Source: Acidithiobacillus_B sp049965315
Lineage (GTDB): Bacteria; Pseudomonadota; Gammaproteobacteria; Acidithiobacillales; Acidithiobacillaceae
Direction: 5' to 3'
Assembly (NCBI RefSeq): GCF_049965315.1
Contig: NZ_JBMFWL010000027.1
Coordinates: 1-27,716 of the forward strand
Length of the DNA stretch: 27,716 bases
In this document: one piece after another, positions 8,230 through 14,898 of the stretch
Layout: each line of letters opens with the position of its first letter
Numbering within the stretch: position 1 is the stretch's first letter
The notes under the pieces: model-generated
The model's database searches: none
The model's input: only the letters and a program-made list of their open reading frames with translations
Told to the model about the DNA's origin: nothing
Translations under genes and position numbers: made by a program

Positions 8230-9746
8230 GGCTGCTGGCCTTTTGCCTGACCATCCTGTTGGCCGGTAGCCGCGGCTTTCCCCCAGTAATCGCCGCCCAA
8301 GGCCACGAAGAGGGCGGTGGTGTCCTGGTACCGCTGCGCCTCGGCGCGAAGGAAGGCGATGCGGGCGCTCTGGTAGGTGACTTCGGCGTTGAGCAGGGAA
8401 AGGTAGTCGGTGGAGCCGGAACGGTAGCCGGCTTCGGCAAGGGCCAACGCCTGCCGGGCCGTTTGCAGGGAACGGGATTGGGTGCGGACGCTGGCCCCAT
8501 CATGCTCGAGGGCGCGCAGGGCGTCGGCCACTTGTCCGAAGGCGCCAAGGACGGTGGACCGGTAGCCGGCAAAGGTGGCGTCGTAGGCAGCATAGGCGGC
8601 CCGCTCCTGGGCGCGCAGTTTGCCGCCCTCGAAGAGGGGCTGGGCCAAGGCCCCGGCAACGCCCCAGACACTGCTCAAGGGGTTGAAGAAGAGGTCCGGC
8701 GTGAGACTGCTGGCGCCGAAGGAAGCGGAGAGGGTCACGATGGGAAAGAACTGCGCCTTGGCCACCCCGATTTGGGCGAGGGCATAGCGCATCTGCTGCT
8801 CGGCGGCCTGGATATCCGGGCGATGCTCTACCAGGGTCGAGGGCAAGGCGACGGGGATTTGCCGGGGCAGGGTGATCTCTTCCAGTGTGAAGGGCTTTTC
8901 CTGCCACTGGCTGGGGAATTCTCCCGCCAGGATGGCCATCTGATGCTGGTATACCGCCAGTTGCTGCTGCAGGGGTGGGAGCGTGGCTTCACTGGCGAGC
9001 ACTTGGCTCCGCTGGGTCAGGACATTGAGATAGGGTACGCCACCGCCCCGGTATTGGGCTTCGGTCAGCTTGAGCAGGGCCCGTTCCTGGGCGATGATGG
9101 CCTCGGTGGCGGCGATCTGGGCCTGGGTAGATGCCTGGCCGATGGCCGTGTTGACCACGTTGCCGGCGAGGGTGAGGCGCGCCGCCTCCAGCTCATAGCG
9201 CTGATAGGTCATCTGGGCTTCGCTGCCCCGGTAGATGAGGCGGTTGACGCCGAAGATATCGGGATAATAGGTCACCCCTACGCTCCCGGTGAAGAGGGAA
9301 TAGGTGAAACCGGAAATGCGTCCGCCGAAGGCGGCTCCGGAATTCTTGCTGCGCGAGGCCCCTAGATTGCCGGTGACCTGCGGATAGAAGATGCTGGCGT
9401 TGACCGCCATGTTGGCCTGGGCCTGGCGGAGTTGGGCCTGGGCCGCGGCGATGCTGGGGCTGTTGCGCAGCGCCTGCGCCACCAGGGCGTCCAGGCGCGG
9501 GGAATGGAAGAAGGTCCACCAGTCGGCGTCGAGATTCTGACCATAGCTGAAATGTTGTATGGTGCCGCCGCCGTCCGCTGATCCGGCCGTTTTTTGCGGG
9601 GGCGGTCCAGCCGTGTAGCCCGGATTGGCGGGCACCTGGGGCAGATGCAAGGGAGGCTCGAAGCTGCATGCGGAGAGGCCTGCGCCTGCGGCCAGCGCGA
9701 CAGCCAACGCCCTGCAGAACGCCCGATTAGCAATGACCTTGCCCAT
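8226..9746 (-). CDS. TolC/NodT-type outer-membrane efflux lipoprotein
   Basis: Outer-membrane channel of the tripartite pump encoded by the next three genes. The 506-residue product has a lipoprotein signal ending LSAC (Cys27), then two repeats of the outer membrane efflux protein domain. Family hallmarks include WWTFFHSPRLDALVAQALRN near the start, LVEHRPDIQAAEQQM in the middle and GYRSGSTDYLSLLNAE near the end, typical of NodT/OprM-like factors. The start at 9746 (MGKVIANRA) is chosen because GGAG lies about 5 bases before the ATG and the signal peptide starts there; a 25-residue in-frame extension upstream is unlikely. It is the first gene of the - strand exporter operon. The promoter must lie in the divergent gap with the molybdenum hydroxylase genes, but I see no clear one on this strand. 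Confidence 0.9.
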   Translation of the reverse strand: MGKVIANRAFCRALAVALAAGAGLSACSFEPPLHLPQVPANPGYTAGPPPQKTAGSADGGGTIQHFSYGQNLDADWWTFFHSPRLDALVAQALRNSPSIAAAQAQLRQAQANMAVNASIFYPQVTGNLGASRSKNSGAAFGGRISGFTYSLFTGSVGVTYYPDIFGVNRLIYRGSEAQMTYQRYELEAARLTLAGNVVNTAIGQASTQAQIAATEAIIAQERALLKLTEAQYRGGGVPYLNVLTQRSQVLASEATLPPLQQQLAVYQHQMAILAGEFPSQWQEKPFTLEEITLPRQIPVALPSTLVEHRPDIQAAEQQMRYALAQIGVAKAQFFPIVTLSASFGASSLTPDLFFNPLSSVWGVAGALAQPLFEGGKLRAQERAAYAAYDATFAGYRSTVLGAFGQVADALRALEHDGASVRTQSRSLQTARQALALAEAGYRSGSTDYLSLLNAEVTYQSARIAFLRAEAQRYQDTTALFVALGGDYWGKAAATGQQDGQAKGQQP

Positions 9747-9905
9747 ATTTCTCCGATCTCCGCCTGATTCCAGACAATCCTCAATCCTGCCGGTCTGCCA
9801 GATAGAGATTGCGGTCATCATGTAATGGTGCGCGCTCTTCTCGTGTGAAGGATAGGAGTGCGCCGTGAGATGCGCAAGGTTCTTGGGTGACGATCATCCC
9901 CGGCC

Positions 9906-9952
9906 TTGGTCGGCGACCAAAGTTTGAAGCCGCCCCCATGGGCGTCTACACT
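9906..9952 (+). promoter_or_regulatory. Palindromic operator plus sigma-70 promoter for the Mo-hydroxylase operon
   Basis: A perfect 7-1-7 palindrome, TTGGTCGGCGACCAA, occupies 9906-9920 and contains a T-N11-A core, the geometry of LysR-type regulator boxes. Three bases further begins a -35-like TTGAAG (9924-9929), a 17-base spacer and TACACT (9947-9952). A transcript would start near 9959, about 60 bases before the [2Fe-2S] subunit ATG. The palindrome directly abutting -35 fits an activator site. It could also act on the divergent exporter operon. No LysR gene is in the window. Confidence 0.5.
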
Positions 9953-10017
9953 GAAGGCATCTTCGCCGCACCCTGTTCCAGGGGGCGTGGGCATTTCCAG
10001 AGTGAGAGCCGACCCCG

Positions 10018-10545
10018 ATGAAAGAAGATCCGCAGGAGAACGAAAAATCGACCGCCGCTTCCGTCCTTGGCCCCGGTGCCGTGCCGGTGGTCCTCCGGGT
10101 CAATGGCGAAGCCCATCCCTTGCTGATCGAACCGCGCACCACCCTGGCCGAAGCCCTGCGCGGGCCCCTGGGCCTCACGGGCACCAAGATCGCCTGTAAC
10201 CAGGGCGCCTGCTCGGCCTGCACCGTCTGGCTCGACGGTCTCGTGGTGGCCTCCTGCGGCATCCTGGCCATCGAGGTGGGGGAACGGCAGATCACCACCA
10301 TTGAAGGCTTGGCCGGGGAGGATCGGCTGCATCCCGTCCAGGAGGCCTTCATCGCCCACGACGCCGTGCAGTGCGGCTTTTGCACCCCCGGCCTGGTGAT
10401 GAGTTGCGCCGCCCTGCTGGCGGGGAACCCCCACCCGGGCGAGGCAGAGATCCGGACCGCCATCAGCGGTCATCTCTGCCGCTGCGGAACCTATCCCCAT
10501 GTCGTCCGAGCTGTCTTGGCCCTGGCCGAAGCGGAAGGAGATTGA
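10018..10545 (+). CDS. paoA: Molybdenum hydroxylase [2Fe-2S] subunit (PaoA/CoxS-like)
   Basis: Electron-transfer subunit of a xanthine-oxidase-family aldehyde dehydrogenase; it carries two [2Fe-2S] clusters. The plant-type ferredoxin cluster is bound by Cys60, 65, 68 and 80 (CNQGACSAC and a later ASC). The second, helical domain cluster uses Cys119/122 (CGFC) and Cys154/156 (CRC). The 175-residue product is typical of the family. Unlike E. coli PaoA it has no twin-arginine signal at the N-terminus, so the enzyme is probably cytoplasmic. The ribosome binding site is weak (GAGAG-like), so the exact start is less certain. Two bases separate it from the large subunit. The gene symbol rests on the Pao-like FAD partner; the substrate (perhaps aromatic aldehydes) is inferred. 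Confidence 0.88.
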   Translation: MKEDPQENEKSTAASVLGPGAVPVVLRVNGEAHPLLIEPRTTLAEALRGPLGLTGTKIACNQGACSACTVWLDGLVVASCGILAIEVGERQITTIEGLAGEDRLHPVQEAFIAHDAVQCGFCTPGLVMSCAALLAGNPHPGEAEIRTAISGHLCRCGTYPHVVRAVLALAEAEGD

Positions 10546-10547
10546 GC

Positions 10548-12896
10548 ATGGATGACGAAGTCCCGCGGCGCCGGGAGAGATTCCCTTACGGCCTGGCCCA
10601 TCTGGGGCTTGACGAGGTGGAACGGGAGATCCCCGCCGACGAGCCGCCGCCATTGGCGCCCAATGCCGAGCTGACGCAGATCGGCAAAGACATACGCCGC
10701 TGGGATGCCCGAGCCAAGGTTACCGGCGCAGCCCTTTATACGGTGGATGTGCATCTGCCGGGAATGCTTCATGCAGCGATCCTGCGCTCGCCTTTGCCCC
10801 ATGCCCGCATTCGCTCCCTGGATCTCTCCCCGGCCGCCGCTCTGCCCGGCGTCCATGCGGTCCTGACCGTAGTGGAGCCCCCGGCCGATGGCGGCCCCAT
10901 GGTGCTGCGCTATGTCGGCCAACCCGTCGCCGCCCTGGCGGCAGAGACGCCGGCCCTGGCGGAAGCGGCACTGCGCCTGATCCGAGTGGAGTACGAGCCC
11001 TTGCCCTTCGTTGTGGACCTCGATGAGGCCAGGCAGGCGGATGCCCCCATCGTTTACCGGGATTTCGAACTGGACGATATCCCCTCGGCCGGCCTGCCCG
11101 CCGCTGCCGCTGATCTCCCCATCGTGGGCAACATCCGGGGGCCCGAGAGCCGGGGCAGCCGCGGCGACATCGATGCCGGCTTCGCCGCCGCCGAGATCGT
11201 GGTAGACGGAACCTATCATACCCGGGTGCAGACCCATTGCTGCCTGGAACCCCACGCCATCGTTGCTGCGTGGCAGGAGGACGGCCTCAATGTCTGGATG
11301 TCCACCCAGTTCACGGCGGGCATACGCGCCCAGTTGGCCCGTTACTTCCAGTTGCCCCTTTCCCAGGTGCGGGTACGGGTGGAGGCCGTTGGCGGCGGTT
11401 TCGGTTCCAAGTCCCAGATCGGCCTCTACGGGCGCACGGCGGTAGCCCTTTCCCGGCTGGCCAAGGCGCCGGTGCGCCTGGTCCATCGCCGCGACGAGGA
11501 ACAGATGGATAGCGGCAACCGCCCATCCAGTGAGCAGCATCTGCGCATCGGCGCCCGCCGCGATGGCACTCTGACGGCGCTTTCCCTGCATTCCTGCGGC
11601 AGCGCCGGCATCGCCTTCGGCGCCGGCGTTGGCAATATGGCCAGCGCTTTGTACCGCTGCCCCCATGTGGAATCCCGGCAGTACGATGTCTTCACCCATG
11701 CCGGCCCCAGTTGCCCCATGCGCGGTCCCGGCAATACCCAGGGTGCCTTCGCCCTGGAACAGGCCATTGACGAACTGGCGGAAAAGCTCGCCATGGACCC
11801 TCTTGCCCTGCGCGACGCCATCGACCCCAGCCCCGTTCGCCGGGAGGAACGCCGTCTGGGCGCCGCGCGCATCGGCTGGGCGCAGCGCCGGCCGCCGGGA
11901 GCCGACCAGGGGCCCGTCAAGCGCGGCATGGGCATGGCCCAATCCCTGTGGCCGGCCAATGTGCAGATCAACGCCGCCTGCGAACTGCGGCTGTGGCGTG
12001 ACGGCACCGTTGAAGTCCTGTCCAGCGTCCAGGACATCGGCACCGGCATCGGTACGGTCCTGGCCCAGGTGGTCGCCGAGGAACTGGGTCTGCGGCCGGA
12101 AGACATCCGGGTACGCATCGGAGACACGGAGTTTCCCTCCGGACCACCCTCCTACGGCAGCCGCACCACCGCCTCCATCACCCCCCCAGCCCGCACCGCC
12201 GCGTGGCAAATCAAAGAGGCCCTGTTCCGCTCCATCGCCTCGGGCTGGCAGGTGGATCCGCAACGATTGACCGTGCAGGACGGCTGGATTCAATTGCGCG
12301 ATGACCCGCAACGGCGCATCTCCTGGCGGGAGGCGGCCGCCGCCCTGCGCACCGACCGCATCAGCGCCTTTGCCGGGCGGAGCGATGACTATGCCGGTTT
12401 CCGCAGCCGCTCGGGCGACGCGGCCATGGCGCTGAACGACCTGGGCGGAGTCCAGTTCGCCGCAGTGGAAGTGGACACGGAAACCGGCATCATCCGCGTG
12501 GAGCGGGTGGTGGCCGTTCAGGATTGCGGGCGTCCCATCAACCCCCTGCAAATCGAAAGCCAGGTACAGGGAGGGGTGCTCATGGGCGTTTCCTATGCCC
12601 TGCTGGAGGAACGGATATTGGATAGCCACACCGGCTGGATGCTCAATCCCAATCTCGTCGATTATAAGTTGCTCGGGGCGGGGGACATCCCCCGGATAGA
12701 GGTCGTCCTGCTGGAGAACTATCAGGGTCTCAGCGCCACGGATGCCTATGGGATCGCCGAACCCGCCAATATTCCCACGGCCGCCGCCATCGCCAATGCC
12801 GTCTACAACGCCGTCGGCGTCCGCATGCGCTCCTTGCCCATGACGCCGGCGGTGGTGCTCCACGCCCTCGGCGCCGCAGGCGGAAGGGCGAGTTGA
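10548..12896 (+). CDS. paoC: Molybdenum hydroxylase Mo-cofactor subunit (PaoC/XdhB-like)
   Basis: Catalytic large subunit, 782 residues, that binds the molybdenum-pterin cofactor and hydroxylates the substrate (an aldehyde in Pao enzymes) using water oxygen. Family features in order are the a/b hammerhead domain from about residue 50 (RAKVTGAALYTVDVHLPG), GGGFGSK in the cofactor-binding domain, and MRGPGNTQGAFALEQAIDELA. GVLMGVSYALLEE and the C-terminal AYGIAEPANIPTAAAIANAV follow. The catalytic glutamate is Glu738 in GIAEP. The ATG at 10548 is preceded by GGAAGGAG; longer in-frame extension would lie inside the upstream gene. The stop overlaps the next start by one base (TGATG). The subunit order S-L-M differs from E. 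coli paoA-paoB-paoC. Confidence 0.9.
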   Translation: MDDEVPRRRERFPYGLAHLGLDEVEREIPADEPPPLAPNAELTQIGKDIRRWDARAKVTGAALYTVDVHLPGMLHAAILRSPLPHARIRSLDLSPAAALPGVHAVLTVVEPPADGGPMVLRYVGQPVAALAAETPALAEAALRLIRVEYEPLPFVVDLDEARQADAPIVYRDFELDDIPSAGLPAAAADLPIVGNIRGPESRGSRGDIDAGFAAAEIVVDGTYHTRVQTHCCLEPHAIVAAWQEDGLNVWMSTQFTAGIRAQLARYFQLPLSQVRVRVEAVGGGFGSKSQIGLYGRTAVALSRLAKAPVRLVHRRDEEQMDSGNRPSSEQHLRIGARRDGTLTALSLHSCGSAGIAFGAGVGNMASALYRCPHVESRQYDVFTHAGPSCPMRGPGNTQGAFALEQAIDELAEKLAMDPLALRDAIDPSPVRREERRLGAARIGWAQRRPPGADQGPVKRGMGMAQSLWPANVQINAACELRLWRDGTVEVLSSVQDIGTGIGTVLAQVVAEELGLRPEDIRVRIGDTEFPSGPPSYGSRTTASITPPARTAAWQIKEALFRSIASGWQVDPQRLTVQDGWIQLRDDPQRRISWREAAAALRTDRISAFAGRSDDYAGFRSRSGDAAMALNDLGGVQFAAVEVDTETGIIRVERVVAVQDCGRPINPLQIESQVQGGVLMGVSYALLEERILDSHTGWMLNPNLVDYKLLGAGDIPRIEVVLLENYQGLSATDAYGIAEPANIPTAAAIANAVYNAVGVRMRSLPMTPAVVLHALGAAGGRAS

Positions 12897-13945
12897 TGGA
12901 GGCCTTCGAGTGGCAACAGGCCCAGTCGCCGGCAGACGCCGCCGCCCTCGTCACCCACACCACCGCCGAGGCGATGCTCACGCTGCAGGCCCGGCCAAGC
13001 GAACGGCAAGCCATACTCGTGAAGGCCGGCGGGGTGGACCTGCTGGATCTCATGAAGGAAGGCCTGGCAATCCCCCGCCGCCTGGTGGACATCAGCCAAT
13101 TGCGGGAACTGCAAGGCATCTCCACCGGTGATGACGGCAGCCTGCGCATCGGCGCCCTGACCACCCTGGCCCAGATCGCCGTACACCCTGGTCTCCGGCA
13201 GAGCCATGCCGCGTTGGCACAGGCGGCCGCCATGGCGGCCAGCCCGCAAATCCGCAACCGCGCCACCCTGGGCGGGAACCTGCTGCAGCGGCCGCGCTGC
13301 TGGTACCTGCGCTCCGCCGCGCACCACTGTTTGCGCAAGGGTGGTGGACACTGCTTCGCCTTTGCGGGCGACAATCGCTACCACGCCGTTTTTGCCAACC
13401 ACGGTTGCGCCATCGTCCATTCCTCCACCCCGGCCACCGCGCTCCTGGCTTTCCATGCCCAAGTTGAGATTCTCCATCCGCGGGGCCAGCGCTACCGCCT
13501 TCCTCTGGAGGATTTTTTCGTTTTGCCCGAAGCGGATATGCACCGGGAAAACATCCTCGGGCCCGGGGAAATCCTGACGGCGGTATGGCTGCCGCCGCAG
13601 ATGCCGGCCAATCGTTCCCTTTATCTCCAGGTTGCCGAAAAGACGGCCTTCGACTGGCCCCTCGCGGCCGTGGCGGTAGTCCTGGATCTCGACGCGGCGG
13701 GCCTTTGCCGGGAGGCGAGTATCGTGCTCGGGGCAGCGGCGCCGGTTCCCTGGCGGGCGCGACAGGCCGAAGCCCTGCTGAGGGGGGCGGCCATCAACGG
13801 AGAAACGGCGGAGGCGGCGGGAGAAGCGGCGCTGGCGGGAGCAACGCCCTTGGCACAGAATGCCTACAAACTACCCTTGCTGGCAACCTTGGTGCGCCGC
13901 GCCGTATTGGGTGCTGCCTTGCCGCAGGATCAGCGGGCGCCATGA
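12896..13945 (+). CDS. paoB: Molybdenum hydroxylase FAD subunit with [4Fe-4S] insertion (PaoB-like)
   Basis: Medium subunit of 349 residues that binds FAD and passes electrons to the final acceptor. FAD-binding motifs are KAGGVDLLDLMKEG near residue 45 and IRNRATLGGNLLQ near 120. Directly after the second lies an insertion with four cysteines at 135, 145, 153 and 171 (RCWYLRSAAHHC, GGGHC, NHGC). These match the pattern that ligates an extra [4Fe-4S] cluster in E. coli PaoB and in 4-hydroxybenzoyl-CoA reductase. This is what points to the PaoABC subgroup rather than CO dehydrogenase or plain xanthine dehydrogenase. An alternative start at TTG 12893 would add one residue. It is the last gene of the operon. 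Confidence 0.88.
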   Translation: MEAFEWQQAQSPADAAALVTHTTAEAMLTLQARPSERQAILVKAGGVDLLDLMKEGLAIPRRLVDISQLRELQGISTGDDGSLRIGALTTLAQIAVHPGLRQSHAALAQAAAMAASPQIRNRATLGGNLLQRPRCWYLRSAAHHCLRKGGGHCFAFAGDNRYHAVFANHGCAIVHSSTPATALLAFHAQVEILHPRGQRYRLPLEDFFVLPEADMHRENILGPGEILTAVWLPPQMPANRSLYLQVAEKTAFDWPLAAVAVVLDLDAAGLCREASIVLGAAAPVPWRARQAEALLRGAAINGETAEAAGEAALAGATPLAQNAYKLPLLATLVRRAVLGAALPQDQRAP

Positions 13946-14039
13946 TTCTGAAATCGACGCGATGTGGTGGCCGTAGCCTCGAAGAGAGTGACCCCGCAAC
14001 GGTCAAATCTTCCTTACGCGAGAACCGCTTCCGCCCGCC

Positions 14040-14639
14040 TCAGCCCACGCCCGCAGATTCGCAGAAGGCCAGGTCTTCCGGGGTATCGATATCCCAATGT
14101 ACGCCGGGGTCCGCGCACGGGTATAGGCGCAGCTCGTCGAGATGCCGCGCCACGATGCTCCGCGCCCCTTCGTCTCCCTCCAGCCCGCAGAGGGCGCTCC
14201 CCAGGGGCCGGGAAAAACCGACGGGATGCCCTCGCCGGCCAGCGTAGAGGGGTGCGGCCAACATCGCCCCGTCCCGTAGCAACTCCGCCACCCCGTGGAT
14301 GGTGCCCTTCCGAACAAAGGGCATATCCGCCAGCGCGATGATCCAGGCGTCCGCCTCCGCGCTCTCCCGCACCCCGCAGGCGATGCTGCGCCCCATGCCT
14401 TGCGGCGCTTCCGGACAGGGCAGCACGGGGACGCCATGATCCGCGAAGAGTCGAGCCAATGCCTTGTCTGCGGGATGGACAACCGCAATCAGCCGATCCG
14501 CACCCCCCAGCAGCGCGCGGGCGGAGGCAAGGGCCATGGGCGTCCCGTCGGCAAGGGGCTGGAGCTGCTTCGGAGTGCCGAAGCGGCGGCTCGCGCCCGC
14601 CGCCAGGAGGACACCCGCGATCACGCCCCGGCTAGGCAT
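14040..14639 (-). CDS. mocA: MocA-like molybdenum cofactor cytidylyltransferase
   Basis: NTP-transferase of 199 residues in the MobA/MocA group. The nucleotide-binding signature LLAAGASRRFGTPKQL lies near residue 11. ALADMPFV carries the metal-binding Asp at about 104, GHPVGF follows, and HWDIDTPEDL ends the domain. The AAG-x-SRRFG-x-PKQL form resembles MocA (which makes the cytosine dinucleotide form of the Mo cofactor) more than MobA (guanine form). That fits its position, convergent with a PaoABC-type enzyme, which in E. coli needs MCD cofactor. Purine hydroxylase-associated homologues cannot be excluded. The ribosome binding site is weak; a GTG at 14627 is an alternative start. Confidence 0.8.
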   Translation of the reverse strand: MPSRGVIAGVLLAAGASRRFGTPKQLQPLADGTPMALASARALLGGADRLIAVVHPADKALARLFADHGVPVLPCPEAPQGMGRSIACGVRESAEADAWIIALADMPFVRKGTIHGVAELLRDGAMLAAPLYAGRRGHPVGFSRPLGSALCGLEGDEGARSIVARHLDELRLYPCADPGVHWDIDTPEDLAFCESAGVG

Positions 14640-14698
14640 ATGCTTGCGCGGGTATCCGTTGCCGGAGAGGAATGGAGGTCATGGCACAAGGCCTGCTG

Positions 14699-14724
14699 CC
14701 GCAAGGGACCATCGCCCCTTGCGG
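14699..14724. other. Perfect 9-bp stem-loop in the gap before the H+-ATPase gene
   Basis: CCGCAAGGG and CCCTTGCGG flank an 8-base loop. It lies between the divergent mocA and H+-ATPase genes. A loose TATTTTC follows on the + strand, too weak for a confident terminator. It may be an RNA leader structure or an operator. Confidence 0.35.
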
Positions 14725-14797
14725 AGGTGCTATTTTCTCCTGCATCTCCCTATCTCCTGGAGCGTCGCGAAAAGCGCGAAGGCCGCGCAAATCCATA

Positions 14798-14823
14798 AAA
14801 ACCTCATCCCCTGTAGAGGTTTT
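14798..14823. other. AT-rich 8-bp inverted repeat upstream of the H+-ATPase gene
   Basis: AAAACCTC and GAGGTTTT flank a 10-base spacer. The site is about 75 bases upstream of the ATPase start and 38 bases upstream of its best -10 candidate, close to where a -35 or an activator site would lie. Operator or weak bidirectional terminator are both possible. Confidence 0.35.
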
Positions 14824-14860
14824 GCCGGCAAGCGGCGCAACCTTTATCCCGATCATGCGT

Positions 14861-14866
14861 CATAAT
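14861..14866 (+). promoter_or_regulatory. Possible -10 box of the H+-ATPase gene
   Basis: CATAAT (5 of 6 matches to TATAAT) lies 32 bases before the ATPase ATG. The sequence 17 bases upstream (CAACCT) is a poor -35. The gene also has GGAG 7 bases before its ATG. Confidence 0.3.
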
Positions 14867-14898
14867 ATGCTCACGAACCACAAAAATGGAGAAGCCGC

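Noticed and set aside
10491..12863. A 790-codon open frame on the - strand across the Mo-cofactor subunit gene
   Set aside because: Long antisense frames are expected in GC-rich coding DNA. The + strand frame has clear family motifs and this one has none.
14632..14856. A 74-codon - strand frame upstream of mocA
   Set aside because: It has no family resemblance, overlaps two perfect inverted repeats and ends inside mocA.
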